In this document: one piece after another, positions 5,251-5,261 of the stretch
Layout: every line of letters starts with the position of its first letter
How positions within the stretch are numbered: position 1 is the stretch's first letter
Notes under the pieces: model-generated
What the model saw: the letters and a program-made list of their open reading frames with translations, nothing else
Databases searched by the model: none
Told to the model about the DNA's origin: nothing
Program-made: the position numbers and the translations under genes
Source of the DNA: Clostridia bacterium
GTDB lineage: Bacteria > Bacillota_A > Clostridia > Oscillospirales > CAG-272
Assembly: GCA_017453335.1 (NCBI GenBank)
Contig: JAFTKI010000034.1
Location: forward strand, 1 to 5,261
Length of the DNA: 5,261 bases
Direction: 5' to 3'

Positions 5251-5261
5251 GCCTTGATGTA

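Noticed and set aside
4991..5261. tRNA or other known structured RNA in the repeat region
   Set aside because: The hairpins do not arrange into a cloverleaf, no T-loop GTTCRA context in the right place was found, and symmetry of the ends explains the structure better.

Overview
The window looks like chromosomal DNA from a Gram-positive bacterium of the class Clostridia, possibly a gut Oscillospiraceae-type organism. This is inferred from four things: strong AGGAG/GGAGGTG ribosome binding sites, textbook sigma-A promoters, GC-balanced genes separated by AT-rich spacers, and proteins that I recognise as types common in Firmicutes (an RNHCP zinc protein and a WLPISPEK membrane protein). No rRNA, tRNA, CRISPR array, transposase or phage gene is visible.

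Layout, left to right. Positions 1-220 carry no gene but hold a cluster of strong stem-loops. Positions 221-1450 (minus) encode a cytoplasmic Gfo/Idh/MocA-fold protein that resembles NAD-dependent glycosidases of family GH109. It has its own extended -10 promoter. A divergent spacer (1451-1661) separates it from a small three-helix membrane protein with a highly charged tail (1662-2066, plus). That gene ends at a long hairpin at 2065-2103, which can terminate transcription from both sides. The hairpin faces the end of a three-gene minus-strand operon spanning 4681 down to 2167. In transcription order the operon encodes an RNHCP-domain zinc protein, a DJ-1/PfpI family protein, and a single polypeptide joining 5-formyltetrahydrofolate cyclo-ligase to a CPBP (CAAX-type) intramembrane protease. 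The operon is driven by a perfect TTGACA-17-TATAAT promoter. Positions 4741-5261 hold no gene and are filled with repeats.

The two most notable items are these. First, the cyclo-ligase/membrane-protease fusion is continuous in frame, with the visible signature residues of both halves intact. It sits 1 bp behind the DJ-1 stop codon. Second, there are two layers of palindromic repeats. One is a diverged element of about 200 bp present in opposite orientations at both ends of the gene block (about 1-208 and 4757-4935); one 52-base core has 44 identical positions by hand count. The other is a nested-palindrome, MITE-like element at 4991-5250, whose two arms keep hairpin pairing through a paired base change.

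How the genes work together is only partly clear. The three-gene operon could link folate one-carbon repair, a stress or deglycation-type DJ-1 protein and membrane proteolysis, but nothing in the sequence proves a shared pathway.
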